From NCBI GenBank assembly GCA_013036095.1, contig JAAXCW010000003.1:124001-188000 (forward strand): DNA of 64,000 bases. The letters run 5' to 3'. Shown here piece after piece: positions 45,428 to 54,083 of the stretch (positions within the stretch are counted from its first letter, which is position 1; every line of letters starts with the position of its first letter). Origin of the DNA: Vulcanimicrobiota bacterium (lineage in GTDB: Bacteria; Vulcanimicrobiota; Vulcanimicrobiia; Vulcanimicrobiales; Vulcanimicrobiaceae). Made by a program: the position numbers and the translations under genes. The notes under the pieces were generated by a model. The model was not told where the DNA came from, made no database searches, and saw nothing but the letters and a program-made list of their open reading frames with translations.

Positions 45428-46402
45428 GATGCGGGCCGGCGCGAGCGGGTCCAATGCGGCCGTGCGCGCTAGGCTCGTTTCGCGCAACCGTGCGCGTAGG
45501 TCCGAGTCGACGTAGATTCGCCGCAACGCGTCCCGCCACGCGAGCGGATCGTGCGGATCCGCAAGCCACGCCGCTCCGGCGCACGCCTCCGGCAGTGCGG
45601 CCGCGTCGCTTGCGATCACGGGCGCTCCGCACGCCATCGCCTCGATGACGGGCAAACCAAAACCTTCAGCGAGCGACGGCACAGTAACGGCGAGTGCGCC
45701 GGAATACAAACCTCGCAGCTCGCGATCGTCGGGGCGTACGCGCGATTTCTTCGTATGCATTCGCGCAAACGCGGCTTCGGCGCCCCGGTTGAGATCGCCG
45801 GCGACGATCAGCTCGACGGCGTCATCTTCGAATGCGGATTCGAACGCTTCAAAAAGGATGCGCGCATTCTTGCGCTCGTCGGGTCCGGCAACGAACAGCA
45901 CATAAGGCGATTCGCGTTCCGGCGGCACCGGATGCCAAAACGCTTCGACTGCGGGCGGCGCGATCGCGATTCGGGCAGGATCGATGCCAAAGCGCGCTTG
46001 CAGTTCGGCCGCGCTCCATTGCGAAATGGTCGCGATCGCGCTCGCTTCGCGCACGGCGCGAAGGATCGGCTGCTGCTCGCGCCGCCGCGCGATAAAATTC
46101 CTGTGCGGGAACATAAAAGCGAACGGGTCATAGATGGTCGCGACGGCAGGCGCGTGTGGATCGAAACGCATGCCGTTCCACGGATACCAAACGGCATCAG
46201 CCCGATCGCGGCGCAGATCGCGCGCTTCCATCAGCGGGTAAGAGAACTCGCTACCTAAACTCCCGCCGGCGCGCTTGTTGCGCACGATGAGCCTCACGTC
46301 GATTTCGCCCAATGCGCGCAAACCGTGGAAGACTTGCCGCACGTACCGCCCCATTCCGCGCCGGTCGGCGGCGAGGTTGTACGCGTCGACCGCGAGGATC
46401 AC
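45374..46402 (-). CDS. Glycosyltransferase, GT4 family
   Basis: 342 aa. GT-B fold transferase: N-terminal MILAVDAYNLAADRRGMGRYV (with the glycine loop), YVLFVAGPDERKNARILFEAF at the domain junction, and the EX7E motif EGFGLPVIEAMACGAPVIAS. It resembles mannosyltransferases that build surface polysaccharides. The C-terminal codons lie opposite those of the + strand glycosyltransferase (54-base convergent overlap). The start overlaps the CPBP gene end by four bases. Confidence 0.88.
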   Translation of the reverse strand: MILAVDAYNLAADRRGMGRYVRQVFHGLRALGEIDVRLIVRNKRAGGSLGSEFSYPLMEARDLRRDRADAVWYPWNGMRFDPHAPAVATIYDPFAFMFPHRNFIARRREQQPILRAVREASAIATISQWSAAELQARFGIDPARIAIAPPAVEAFWHPVPPERESPYVLFVAGPDERKNARILFEAFESAFEDDAVELIVAGDLNRGAEAAFARMHTKKSRVRPDDRELRGLYSGALAVTVPSLAEGFGLPVIEAMACGAPVIASDAAALPEACAGAAWLADPHDPLAWRDALRRIYVDSDLRARLRETSLARTAALDPLAPARILLGLLNDLAQPRHKDLR

Positions 46403-47190
46403 TTTCCGAGTTGCGGCGCGAAGAGCAGAGCTACGAAGGAAACGGCGTTGAACAAACCATGCGTGATCATCGGAGCGTACGCGTTCCGGGTACGGGCGTA
46501 AACGGCACAGAGAATAACGCCGCCAATCGCGAGCGGTAGCGTGAGGATAAAGTTTTGCAAGAGCGGCACTCCGGGCGTCGCGTGCACGAAACCAAAAAGT
46601 ATGCTGCTCGCAAGCGCGGCGACCCAGAAACGGCTGTATCTGCGGATCGCATTGAAAAGAAGAACACGAAAGACCATTTCTTCAGCGATGGCGGCGAGAA
46701 CGATCCCCAGAAAGGCAAACAGCGCTTTCGTGGCCGGAGTCTTCATGCTCAAGAACAAGATGACGGCCTGTTCGCTGACCTTCACATGGAGCGCGGTTTG
46801 GAGCAGCGTTTCCAAACCGTTGGTGAGGATGACCATGGCGAGCGCGCCGATGGCGGCGACGCCGAGAATGCGCGCGGTCGGAGCGCGAAATCCGAGTGCG
46901 CCGAACGAAGTTCCGGCCGCCCACGGGAGCAGCAAGACGAGAGCGGCGATCGCCGCCAGATCCGTCCCCGCTAATACTCCCAAAGCGATCCCGGGCGGCG
47001 GATGCTGCAGCGTATAGCGATCGGTTACGTGTGCGAGCACCCATTGAATACTCGGCGCCACATTGCCGATGACAACCGCGACGAGCATCGCCCCGAACGC
47101 AATCAGCGCGCGTCCGGCTGAAAAGTTGCTAGCCGGAGGGAAGAGCGTCTGCGATCCTTGCGAAGTCGCCGATGGCGAGTTGTTCTCCAC
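46399..47190 (-). CDS. CPBP-family intramembrane metalloprotease
   Basis: 263 aa from a GTG at 47190 with GGAG six bases ahead; the start lies inside the end of rsmA (62-base overlap). About seven membrane helices. The glutamate-type active-site motif AIAEEMVFRVLLF and the histidine-bearing GFVHAT, then THGLFNAVSF, are typical of CAAX/CPBP proteases (type II). Roles include prenyl-protein processing or bacteriocin immunity; here unknown. Confidence 0.82.
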   Translation of the reverse strand: MENNSPSATSQGSQTLFPPASNFSAGRALIAFGAMLVAVVIGNVAPSIQWVLAHVTDRYTLQHPPPGIALGVLAGTDLAAIAALVLLLPWAAGTSFGALGFRAPTARILGVAAIGALAMVILTNGLETLLQTALHVKVSEQAVILFLSMKTPATKALFAFLGIVLAAIAEEMVFRVLLFNAIRRYSRFWVAALASSILFGFVHATPGVPLLQNFILTLPLAIGGVILCAVYARTRNAYAPMITHGLFNAVSFVALLFAPQLGK

Positions 47191-47950
47191 GTATCTCCGT
47201 ATCGTAATCGAGTCTGCGCAGCGTGTCGGTGACGGCTGCGCGCTCTCTATGCAGTGCCAGCGATAAGCTGTTCGCGAGCGTCTTGCGGCGGTACGCGAAC
47301 GCTCCGCGCACGACCTGCCAGAAGCGCGCTTCGTCGGAAACGGTAACCGCAGGACGATCCCGGCGCCGCAAAACGACGATTGACGAGTCAACTTTCGGCT
47401 GCGGATAAAACGCGCGCGGCGAAAGCGTGAATGCGCGTTCGACGTTCATTGCATACTGCACTGCGACCGAAAGGCTGCCGTAAGCGCGCGTGCCCGGCAC
47501 GGCCCGGAAACGATCGACGACGTCTTTCTGCATCATGACCACCAGCGTTTGCGGTCCGTCTTTCATTTCGACGAAGCGCAAAATGAGCGGCGTCGCGATG
47601 TTGTAAGGAAGATTTCCGGTCACAATCCAGGGCCCGCCTGCGGCGAAGCTTATGTAATCGAAGGTGAGCGCATCGGCTTGCACGAGGGCGGCGCCGGGCA
47701 GATCTTCGCGCGAGCGCAGAACGCGCACCATGTTTTCATCGAGCTCGATCGCCGTGACGTTCGCGTGCGCCTCGACAAGCGCGTGCGTCAGCGTGCCGGT
47801 GCCGGGTCCGATCTCGATAACGCGCTCTTGGCCGGAGTCAATAACAAGCTGCGCAATGCGCGCCGCCGCTTTAGAGTCGACGAGAAAATTTTGGCCGAGG
47901 CGCTTCTTGGGACGATACCCGAAGCGCTGCAGCAGCTCCCGCGGATGCAT
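47129..47950 (-). CDS. rsmA: 16S rRNA dimethyladenosine transferase RsmA (KsgA)
   Basis: 273 aa. Methylates two adjacent adenines near the 3' end of 16S rRNA during small-subunit maturation. KRLGQNFLVD, SAM motif IEIGPGTGTLTHALVE, and NLPYNIATPLI are all present. The ATG at 47950 gives the normal N-terminus. It follows the YabE-like gene, mirroring the yabE-rnmV-ksgA order of Firmicutes but without rnmV. Confidence 0.96.
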   Translation of the reverse strand: MHPRELLQRFGYRPKKRLGQNFLVDSKAAARIAQLVIDSGQERVIEIGPGTGTLTHALVEAHANVTAIELDENMVRVLRSREDLPGAALVQADALTFDYISFAAGGPWIVTGNLPYNIATPLILRFVEMKDGPQTLVVMMQKDVVDRFRAVPGTRAYGSLSVAVQYAMNVERAFTLSPRAFYPQPKVDSSIVVLRRRDRPAVTVSDEARFWQVVRGAFAYRRKTLANSLSLALHRERAAVTDTLRRLDYDTEIRGEQLAIGDFARIADALPSG

Positions 47951-47964
47951 GGGAACCGCTTCAA

Positions 47965-49002
47965 CTATCGCAGCGTGTAAACTTTTATCGGGCGGCGGCC
48001 GAACTGGATCGCGTCGCTGTAGGAGTTGAACCCCAGGTCGATGCGGTTGCCGATAATCGCGCCGCCGGTGTCTCCCGCGATCGCGAATCCGTAGCCGGGA
48101 ATAAAGAGCTTCGTTCCGAGCGGGATGACCCGAGGATCGACGGCGACGATTCCGCGCCCCGCGCGATAGCCGGTGGCGGTGTAGCCGCTGCACCCGGCGC
48201 ACGAAGCCGTGTAAGCCGTTGCGATCATATCCATCGCGTTGGCTGCAATGTATGCGGTCTTTTGCAATCCGCGCTGCGCAAAATCGGCAAACGCGGCATA
48301 CGTTCCGACGCCTTCGGCGATGATCCGGATGCGTGGTTTGCGCAGAACGTGCGAAGCCAAGATGCGTTTGCTCAGCTTGCCGTCGGTGCTGGTGAAACTC
48401 ATGATCGTCAAGCGTTCGCCGGCGCGCCCCGGCGAAACGATCTTCGTTTTTCCAGGCGCCAGCGCGAAGTCGATGCCGTGCACGATTTTCGGCTCGATGC
48501 GAATCTTTTGCGCCGAAGTCCATTTCACGATGTGCGTGACGCGGATCGTTGCACCGGCGACGATGGGGTCGGCCAGCGAAGGCGAAACCTTATCGTAGGT
48601 TCCGAGATGAATGCCGCGCTCTTCGAGCAGCGCGCCGACGTCGCCGGCGTTGGTGGTGATCGTTCTGCGGTCTGCGCCGTTGGCCAGCGTTACGGGAACC
48701 GAGGCGGAGTATGCGATCTGCATGCCCGGCGAGATCGCCGTATCGGCCGAAGGATGTACGTAATCGCCGGCTCCCACAGTGATGCCGCGCTCTTTGAGGA
48801 AATCGCCGACGGTCCGTGCTGACGTAACTTGCACGGTTTCCGTTTGCTGCGATTCAAAGAGGACGGACTGTTGGGAGCCGCTTTCAGCGGCTGCGGCCAG
48901 GACCGAGGCGGGGTGCGTGAGATAGCCTGCGGTCACGAGGCTCAAGGTCAGGGCGCCTGCGGCAATCAGCTCGCACGCGCGCCGGGGACTGCGTCCTATC
49001 AA
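47965..49002 (-). CDS. Exported YabE-like protein (DUF348, G5 and 3D domains)
   Basis: 345 aa, TTG start with AAAGGA six bases ahead. After a signal or anchor helix (LIAAGALTLSLVTAGYL) come two ubiquitin-like DUF348 units (VTSARTVGDFLKERGITVG; RTITTNAGDVGALLEERGI), a G5 segment (KIVSPGRAGERLTIMSF) and a C-terminal 3D barrel (TATGYRAGRGIVAVDPRVIPLGTKLFI, with DTGGAI and the Asp residues). 3D domains are lytic transglycosylase-like cell-wall enzymes. Its presence next to rsmA matches a conserved neighbourhood. Confidence 0.87.
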   Translation of the reverse strand: MIGRSPRRACELIAAGALTLSLVTAGYLTHPASVLAAAAESGSQQSVLFESQQTETVQVTSARTVGDFLKERGITVGAGDYVHPSADTAISPGMQIAYSASVPVTLANGADRRTITTNAGDVGALLEERGIHLGTYDKVSPSLADPIVAGATIRVTHIVKWTSAQKIRIEPKIVHGIDFALAPGKTKIVSPGRAGERLTIMSFTSTDGKLSKRILASHVLRKPRIRIIAEGVGTYAAFADFAQRGLQKTAYIAANAMDMIATAYTASCAGCSGYTATGYRAGRGIVAVDPRVIPLGTKLFIPGYGFAIAGDTGGAIIGNRIDLGFNSYSDAIQFGRRPIKVYTLR

Positions 49003-49069
49003 CCCAATTCCTTTCTGCAGGAGCCACGGCGGTGCTAAAGGCGGCTTACAAGCTGCCCTTCAAGCGGCT

Positions 49070-49167
49070 GAGGCTCGAGGGTTCGGTCTCGGCTGACGGA
49101 TCCAGATCGGACACGCCATAAACTTCGAGAGTGCCGGAGCCTCGGAAGGCGCCCGGCAGTTCCCGGG
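49070..49167 (-). ncRNA. Structured 5' leader of the YabE-like gene (candidate riboregulator)
   Basis: The minus-strand leader contains a GCCCGG/CCGGGC hairpin right after the predicted start (49167-49150) and a long-range stem, GAGGCTC (49143-49137) pairing with GAGCCTC (49076-49070), that encloses about 60 bases including CCGTCAGCC. Genes for Rpf/YabE-type wall enzymes are often under c-di-AMP (ydaO) riboswitches; I do not see a convincing full match, so the class is open. Confidence 0.35.
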
Positions 49168-49168
49168 C

Positions 49169-49177
49169 ACTATACCA
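49169..49177 (-). promoter_or_regulatory. Extended -10 promoter for the YabE-like/rsmA operon
   Basis: Minus strand TGGTATAGT: a TGn extension plus TATAGT. It is 167 bases before the TTG start of the YabE-like gene and just before a strong hairpin. No -35 hexamer is obvious at the usual distance, consistent with an extended -10 promoter. Confidence 0.45.
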
Positions 49178-49270
49178 TGTCTTTATGAAAGGCGGCCTAT
49201 GCCAAAAGTCACAATGGAAGCAGGGGCCTCCTCTTTTTTCTGAAGGCACAGCCGAGCGAGCCATGAATAG

Positions 49271-50422
49271 ATGACGCTCCCCATGAGAATCGGCTTTTTT
49301 ACCGAGGTCTACAGGCCCATCATCAACGGGGTCGTGGCCTCGGTAGACGGTCTGGCCGGCGGTCTGCGCGCCTTGGGTCACGAGGTCCAGTGTTTTGCGC
49401 CGCACATTCCGGGTTCCGACGACACAGACGGCTCGCTCCGCATGCCTTCGCTGCCGCTTCCGACTTCGACGCCGTACCGTCTGACCGTACCGCTCGTGAG
49501 CCGGCGCAACCGCCGCGGGATCATCAATAATTTGGACGTCTTGCACGCGCATTCGCCGTTTGTTACCGGCTGGATGAGCGTGCGCTACGCGCGGCGACTG
49601 CACGTTCCGCTCGTCTACACCTATCACACGCGGCTGGAAGAGTATGTGCATTATCTGCCGTTCGATCCCAAAGCGACGCGCTACGCCGCGTCGACGCTGA
49701 CGCGCAGCTTCGCAAATCTTGCGGATGCGGTGATCGTACCGACTCCCGCGATGCGCCGCCGCCTCGCTGAAATCGGTGTCACCGCGCACATCGAAGTCGT
49801 GCCGAGCGGCATCGACCTCGCGCATTTCGGAGCGGGCAAAATGCGCGCCGATTTGCGCCGCGCGCTAGGTACGGTCGATGGTGAGAAGCTGTTGTTTTTC
49901 GTCGGCCGTTTAGGCCGCGAAAAGAACGTCGAACTGCTGCTGGAAGCGCTCACGCTCTCGCAGGTGCCCGCGCGGCTGGCAATTGCCGGCGACGGTCCCG
50001 AACGTGAAGCGCTCGAAACGCGCGCCGCCGAACTCGGCGTGGCCGATCGCGTCCGGTTCTTAGGATCGCTCGAGCGTTCCGAACTGCCGAATTATTATGC
50101 GAGCGCCGACGCCTTCGTTTTTCCGAGCGTCAGCGAGACGCAAGGGCTGGTGTTGGTGGAAGCGATGGCGGCCGGCTGCGCGGTAATTGCCGCCGACGCC
50201 GCCGTCGTTCGCGACGTGCTCGCCGGCGAAGGCCGGCTCGTCGCGCTCTCGGCGCGCGCTTTTGCCGGCGAGATCGACGCTCTTCCCGCAGCGCCGGACC
50301 CCTCGGAATCGGCGCGCAGCCGCGCGGCCGCGGCACGGTTCGGAATCGACTCCCAGGCCCGGCGGGTGGCGGGTCTTTACGAGGCCTTGCGGGCCCGTGA
50401 GGTGCAGGCCGCCGTCCCTTGA
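49271..50422 (+). CDS. Glycosyltransferase, GT4 family (glycolipid-type)
   Basis: 383 aa; ATG at 49283 (MRIGFFTEVYRPIINGV) is an equally good start. The sequence resembles diacylglycerol glucosyl/mannosyltransferases and teichuronic or mannan enzymes: TEVYRPIINGVVASV, HAHSPFVTGWM, VPSGIDLAHF, FFVGRLGREKNVELL and the EX7E segment ETQGLVLVEAMAAG. It acts at the membrane face. The gene reads away from the YabE-like gene. Confidence 0.85.
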   Translation: MTLPMRIGFFTEVYRPIINGVVASVDGLAGGLRALGHEVQCFAPHIPGSDDTDGSLRMPSLPLPTSTPYRLTVPLVSRRNRRGIINNLDVLHAHSPFVTGWMSVRYARRLHVPLVYTYHTRLEEYVHYLPFDPKATRYAASTLTRSFANLADAVIVPTPAMRRRLAEIGVTAHIEVVPSGIDLAHFGAGKMRADLRRALGTVDGEKLLFFVGRLGREKNVELLLEALTLSQVPARLAIAGDGPEREALETRAAELGVADRVRFLGSLERSELPNYYASADAFVFPSVSETQGLVLVEAMAAGCAVIAADAAVVRDVLAGEGRLVALSARAFAGEIDALPAAPDPSESARSRAAAARFGIDSQARRVAGLYEALRAREVQAAVP

Positions 50423-50453
50423 CTCGAACATACGTTCGGGGTACGATAACGGT

Positions 50454-50867
50454 ATGAAAGCGGTAGATGCGTCCGTCGGGTATGCGGCGGATGACGCCGG
50501 GAACGGCGTTGCTTACGTGCGCATGAATCTACGTGGAGGCGGTCCGCGGGTGTTGCGGGTGCCCTTCAGAGTGCAGCGTCAGCCGGCACTATCGGGCCGC
50601 GAGGTCGGGTATGCCGCGCTGACCGCAGTCTGCGCCGCCGCGCGGCGCCGAGCAGTCGACAGCGTGCGTTTTGCGATCGACGATCCAAGTTTAATCGCCG
50701 ACCTGCGCCGGCACGACGCCGTCCCGCCTCCGCTCGCAATGCCCTACGTGCGGCTGGGTTGCGCGCTCAATCAATTCCGGAGGTATGAAATCGCCGATTT
50801 GCCGCCGGGCGACGCTGATCTCAGCGCGCGCGCCCGTTCGGAAGCGGCGATGCACGTAGCCGCGTAG
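50454..50867 (+). CDS. Hypothetical protein with RNase H-like fold
   Basis: 137 aa. The pattern AVDASVGYAADDAGNGVAYV, then GREVGYAALTAVCAAARR, then VRFAIDDPSLIADL matches the beta-strand/helix order and the Asp, Glu, Asp positions of RNase HI-like folds (as in reverse-transcriptase-like RVT_3 proteins). The final catalytic Asp is not clear. Function is thus tentative. It is followed one base later by the glycosylase gene. Confidence 0.55.
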   Translation: MKAVDASVGYAADDAGNGVAYVRMNLRGGGPRVLRVPFRVQRQPALSGREVGYAALTAVCAAARRRAVDSVRFAIDDPSLIADLRRHDAVPPPLAMPYVRLGCALNQFRRYEIADLPPGDADLSARARSEAAMHVAA

Positions 50868-50868
50868 C

Positions 50869-51468
50869 GTGGCGCGGCTCCGCCGTTTGCGCGCGCGCGA
50901 GCTCCCCGCCGGCACGATCGATTTAGCGAGAGCTCTGATCGGATGCGTGCTCGTCCGCGAATGCCCGCAAGGGCGCAGCGCCGGGCGAATCGTCGAAACC
51001 GAAGCTTACCTCATCGGGGATCCTGCTTCGCATGCCTTTCGCGGGAAAAGCCGGCGAAACGCGTCCATGTTTTTGGCCCCCCATCGTGCCTATGTTTACA
51101 AGATCTACGGAACGTCGTTTTGCGTCAACGTCACGAGCGAGCGGGAAGAGGAAGGCGCCGCCGTCTTAGTGCGCGCGCTCGAGCCGGTCGAGGGGCTTGA
51201 GCTTATGGAAGAGCGCCGCGGCACCGCGCGTGCGATCGATCTCTGCCGCGGGCCCGGCCGTTTATGTCAGGCTTTGGCGATCGAGGGCGAACTCGACGGA
51301 GTCGATCTTTTGCGTAGCCGAAAGCTTTGGATCGCCGCTCCCTCGAGCGATCCGCGGCGGATTGGGATCAGCCGCCGGATCGGAATCACTAAAGCCTCGC
51401 GCCGCAGGCTGCGTTTTTTCGAACGCGGCAGTCCATTTGTCTCGGGACCCAAACACTTGTCGTCCTGA
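50869..51468 (+). CDS. 3-methyladenine DNA glycosylase (AAG/MPG type)
   Basis: 199 aa, GTG start. Removes alkylated bases such as 3-methyladenine from DNA. Family motifs: GRIVETEAYLIGDPASHA with the catalytic glutamate, RNASMFLAPHRAYVYKIYG with the intercalating tyrosine, FCVNVTSE, and ALEPVEG. C-terminal GPGRLCQAL is also typical. Base-excision repair role in the cytosol. Confidence 0.92.
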   Translation: MARLRRLRARELPAGTIDLARALIGCVLVRECPQGRSAGRIVETEAYLIGDPASHAFRGKSRRNASMFLAPHRAYVYKIYGTSFCVNVTSEREEEGAAVLVRALEPVEGLELMEERRGTARAIDLCRGPGRLCQALAIEGELDGVDLLRSRKLWIAAPSSDPRRIGISRRIGITKASRRRLRFFERGSPFVSGPKHLSS

Positions 51469-51479
51469 CCCACTTCAAT

Positions 51480-51502
51480 GTCATCCTGAGCTTGTCGAAG
51501 GA
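51480..51502. repeat. Dispersed repeat unit
   Basis: GTCATCCTGAGCTTGTCGAA followed by GGA. Same family as the units at 9337-9480 and 20257-20280. It lies between the glycosylase gene and the rho promoter. Confidence 0.6.
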
Positions 51503-51543
51503 CCCCGAGCAGCAACCGCAGGTTGCGTTGTCGAGGGGCGAGC

Positions 51544-51572
51544 TTGAAGCAGAGCGATGCGTGTGCTATAGT
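51544..51572 (+). promoter_or_regulatory. Promoter of rho
   Basis: TTGAAG at 51544-51549, a 17-base spacer and TATAGT at 51567-51572. This is the best sigma70-like match I see in the window. Transcription would begin near 51579, giving a rho leader of about 90 bases. Confidence 0.7.
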
Positions 51573-51668
51573 TTGGGCGTCGCGACGTGCGGTTAAACCC
51601 TCCGCGACGCATACGTTTCCCCCGCTCACGCCCTACGAGTCCGGCAGCCTCGCCCGATCGTTTCGCAT

Positions 51669-53147
51669 ATGCGGCGTGCGCGACTCTACGAGAGAGAAAA
51701 TCCACTGCAATTCGAACATCGTCCCAACAATGACGGCCGCCCTGGTGGCGGGCGCCGCCGCCGCTCAAGGCGCCACCGGCAATTTGGCAACAATCCCGCG
51801 CCTCACTTCGCCGAACATTTCCCTGCAGTCGCCGAGCAAGCGCTTCCGCAGCTGCTGACGGTCGAAGAACTTTCGGAGAAATCCAAAGCCGACCTGAACA
51901 CGCTCGCCAAAGAATTCGAGATCGAGTCGCCGCTCAAGCTCAAAAAAGAAGAGCTGATCCCGAAGATCATGGAGATCCAAGCTCAGCGTACGGGTCTCGA
52001 AGCCGCCAACGGCGTGCTCGACATCTTGCCGGAAGGCTACGGATTTTTGCGGCGCGACGGCTACGTGATCGGACCCGAAGACGTCTACGTCAGCCAAACG
52101 CAGATCCGCCGCTTCGAACTTCGCCGCGGTGACTTGGTAGACGGGCAAGTGCGCCGTCCCAAAGAGGGCGAAAAATATTTCGGCCTGATCCGCGTCGACC
52201 GCATCAACGGTCTGTTACCCGACGAAATTCGCGGCCGCCGGCTTTACGAGAAGGGCACGCCGATCTACCCGAACGAGCGGTTCCGCCTGGAGGTACGCTC
52301 GACGCAACTCTCCACGCGCGTCATCGATCTGTTCTGCCCGATCGGCAAAGGCCAGCGCGCGCTGATCGTCTCGCCGCCTAAAGCCGGCAAGACGACCCTG
52401 CTCAAAAACATAGCGAACTCGATTTCGATCAACCATCCCGATGCGCACATCATCGCGCTGCTCGTAGACGAACGCCCAGAAGAAGTCACCGACATGCAGC
52501 GGACGATCGACGGCGAAGTCGTCGCGTCGACGTTTGACGAGCATCCCGAGAATCACACCGCCGTCTCCGAGCTCACGATGGAGCGCGCCAAGCGGCTCGT
52601 CGAAATCGGCAAAGACGTCGTGATTCTGCTCGACTCGATCACGCGTCTCGCCCGGGCGTACAACCAAGTCATTCCGACCTCCGGCCGCACACTTTCGGGC
52701 GGTCTCGACACCGCGTCGCTCCACAAACCCAAACGCTTCTTCGGCGCGGCGCGCAAAATCGAAGAAGGCGGATCGCTTACGATTATCGCTACGGCGCTGG
52801 TCGAGACCGGTTCCAAAATGGACGACGTCATCTTCGAAGAGTTCAAAGGCACCGGCAACATGGAACTCAACCTGACGCGCAAACTCGCGGAGTCCCGAAT
52901 CTTCCCGGCGATCGATATCAAACGCTCGGGTACGCGCCACGAAGAGCTGCTCCTCAGCGAAGACGAGATGCGCAAAATCTGGATGCTGCGCCGCGCCACC
53001 AGCGTGCTCAACAGCGGCGACATCACCGAGATCATCCTCGACAAGATGGCGCAGACGCGCACGAACGACGAGTTCTTGCAATCCGTCACCAAAGAAGCGC
53101 TCTCGCTGTCGCGCGGCTATAACGAAGAGGGCAACGGCAAGTATTGA
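51669..53147 (+). CDS. rho: Transcription termination factor Rho
   Basis: 492 aa. An N-terminal basic, Asn/Arg/Gly-rich stretch (about 1-60) precedes the Rho N-domain (LTVEELSEKSKADLNTLAKEF) and the RNA-binding domain (GYGFLRR). The hexameric ATPase core has P-loop SPPKAGKTTLLKNIA, Walker B VILLDSITRLARAYN and the Q/R-loop regions PTSGRTLSGGLD and SMLRRA-type tail WMLRRATSVL. It terminates transcription on untranslated RNA. A 168-bp palindromic element follows. Confidence 0.96.
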   Translation: MRRARLYERENPLQFEHRPNNDGRPGGGRRRRSRRHRQFGNNPAPHFAEHFPAVAEQALPQLLTVEELSEKSKADLNTLAKEFEIESPLKLKKEELIPKIMEIQAQRTGLEAANGVLDILPEGYGFLRRDGYVIGPEDVYVSQTQIRRFELRRGDLVDGQVRRPKEGEKYFGLIRVDRINGLLPDEIRGRRLYEKGTPIYPNERFRLEVRSTQLSTRVIDLFCPIGKGQRALIVSPPKAGKTTLLKNIANSISINHPDAHIIALLVDERPEEVTDMQRTIDGEVVASTFDEHPENHTAVSELTMERAKRLVEIGKDVVILLDSITRLARAYNQVIPTSGRTLSGGLDTASLHKPKRFFGAARKIEEGGSLTIIATALVETGSKMDDVIFEEFKGTGNMELNLTRKLAESRIFPAIDIKRSGTRHEELLLSEDEMRKIWMLRRATSVLNSGDITEIILDKMAQTRTNDEFLQSVTKEALSLSRGYNEEGNGKY

Positions 53148-53169
53148 CCTCGCGCTTTAGCTGATGGCT

Positions 53170-53337
53170 CGGCCTGGGAGGGCACGATGCTCCCCGGCAA
53201 AGTCTCTGACATTTTTTGACCTGCCCGGAGGGCAGCTTCAAAACTTTGTTCTTCAAAAAATGCAGCGAAGCAAAAAACCGCCATGGACGGCGGTTTTTTG
53301 ACGTCTTTGCCGGGGAGCATCGTGCCCTCCCAGGCCG
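53170..53337. repeat. Long palindromic element with 33-bp perfect inverted arms
   Basis: The arms 53170-53202 and 53305-53337 are perfect reverse complements (left arm begins CGGCCTGGGAGGGCACG). Nested inside are a second 10-bp inverted pair (CATTTTTTGA at 53210-53219, TCAAAAAATG at 53253-53262) around a CTGCCC/GGGCAG hairpin, and a bidirectional terminator. No coding frame. It sits 22 bases after the rho stop. Confidence 0.85.
53272..53299. terminator. Bidirectional intrinsic terminator after rho
   Basis: AAAAAACCGCC, loop ATGGAC, GGCGGTTTTTT. The 11-bp stem has a T-tract on either strand, so it would end rho transcription and block antisense reading. It lies inside the right half of the palindromic element. 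Confidence 0.88.
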
Positions 53338-53361
53338 GGTCTCCAAAGCGGCGCAGAGAAG

Positions 53362-54081
53362 ATGCGCGAGGTGCGGCTGCAAAAATACTTGGCGCATGCC
53401 GGCGTCGCGTCGCGGCGCGCGGCCGAGGAACTGATCGTTGCAGGCAAGGTTCGCGTCAACGGCAAGATCGTGCGCGAGCTCGGAACGAGCGTCGATGAAA
53501 ACGCCAACGTCAAGGTTGATGGCAAGAGCGTCGCGCTTCCGAAGACACATACCTACATCGTTTTGAACAAACCGTTCGGCGTCGTGACGACGATGCGTGA
53601 CCCGGAAGGGCGCCGCACCGTCAGCGACCTGCTGCCCAGAGGTTTGCCGCGCGTCGTTCCCGTCGGCCGGCTCGATTACGACACGGCCGGCGTGTTATTG
53701 CTGACGAACGACGGCGAGCTGGCGCACGTGCTGACGCACCCGCGTTTCGGCGTGGAAAAAACGTACCGCGCCGTTGTGAAGGGACAGTTAACGAAGGACG
53801 AACTCGATCGGCTGCAGCGCGGAATGCGGCTGGAGGACTTCCGCGCGTCAGGCGCGCGCGTGAAGGTCGTCGCTTCTCCGGCCGATCGCACCGTGCTCGA
53901 TATCACGATACACGAAGGCCGCAACCGGCAGGTCAGGCGCATGCTCGAAGCCGTCGGCCATCCCGTGCGCGAGCTGCGCCGTTTGCAGTTCGGCCCGATC
54001 GCGCTGGGCACGCTTCCGGCCGGACGCAGCCGGCCCGCGACCGCGCGGGAACTCGCGCGTTTGCGCGAACTGCTCCGGTAG
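53362..54081 (+). CDS. rluB: 23S/16S rRNA pseudouridine synthase (RsuA/RluB family)
   Basis: 239 aa. N-terminal S4 RNA-binding domain ([20 protein letters not shown]), then the catalytic motif [16 protein letters not shown] with the nucleophilic Asp, and [20 protein letters not shown]. The order and length fit RluB/RsuA; which uridine is modified is not decidable. Two bases separate it from aroF. Confidence 0.9.
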   Translation: MREVRLQKYLAHAGVASRRAAEELIVAGKVRVNGKIVRELGTSVDENANVKVDGKSVALPKTHTYIVLNKPFGVVTTMRDPEGRRTVSDLLPRGLPRVVPVGRLDYDTAGVLLLTNDGELAHVLTHPRFGVEKTYRAVVKGQLTKDELDRLQRGMRLEDFRASGARVKVVASPADRTVLDITIHEGRNRQVRRMLEAVGHPVRELRRLQFGPIALGTLPAGRSRPATARELARLRELLR

Positions 54082-54083
54082 CC

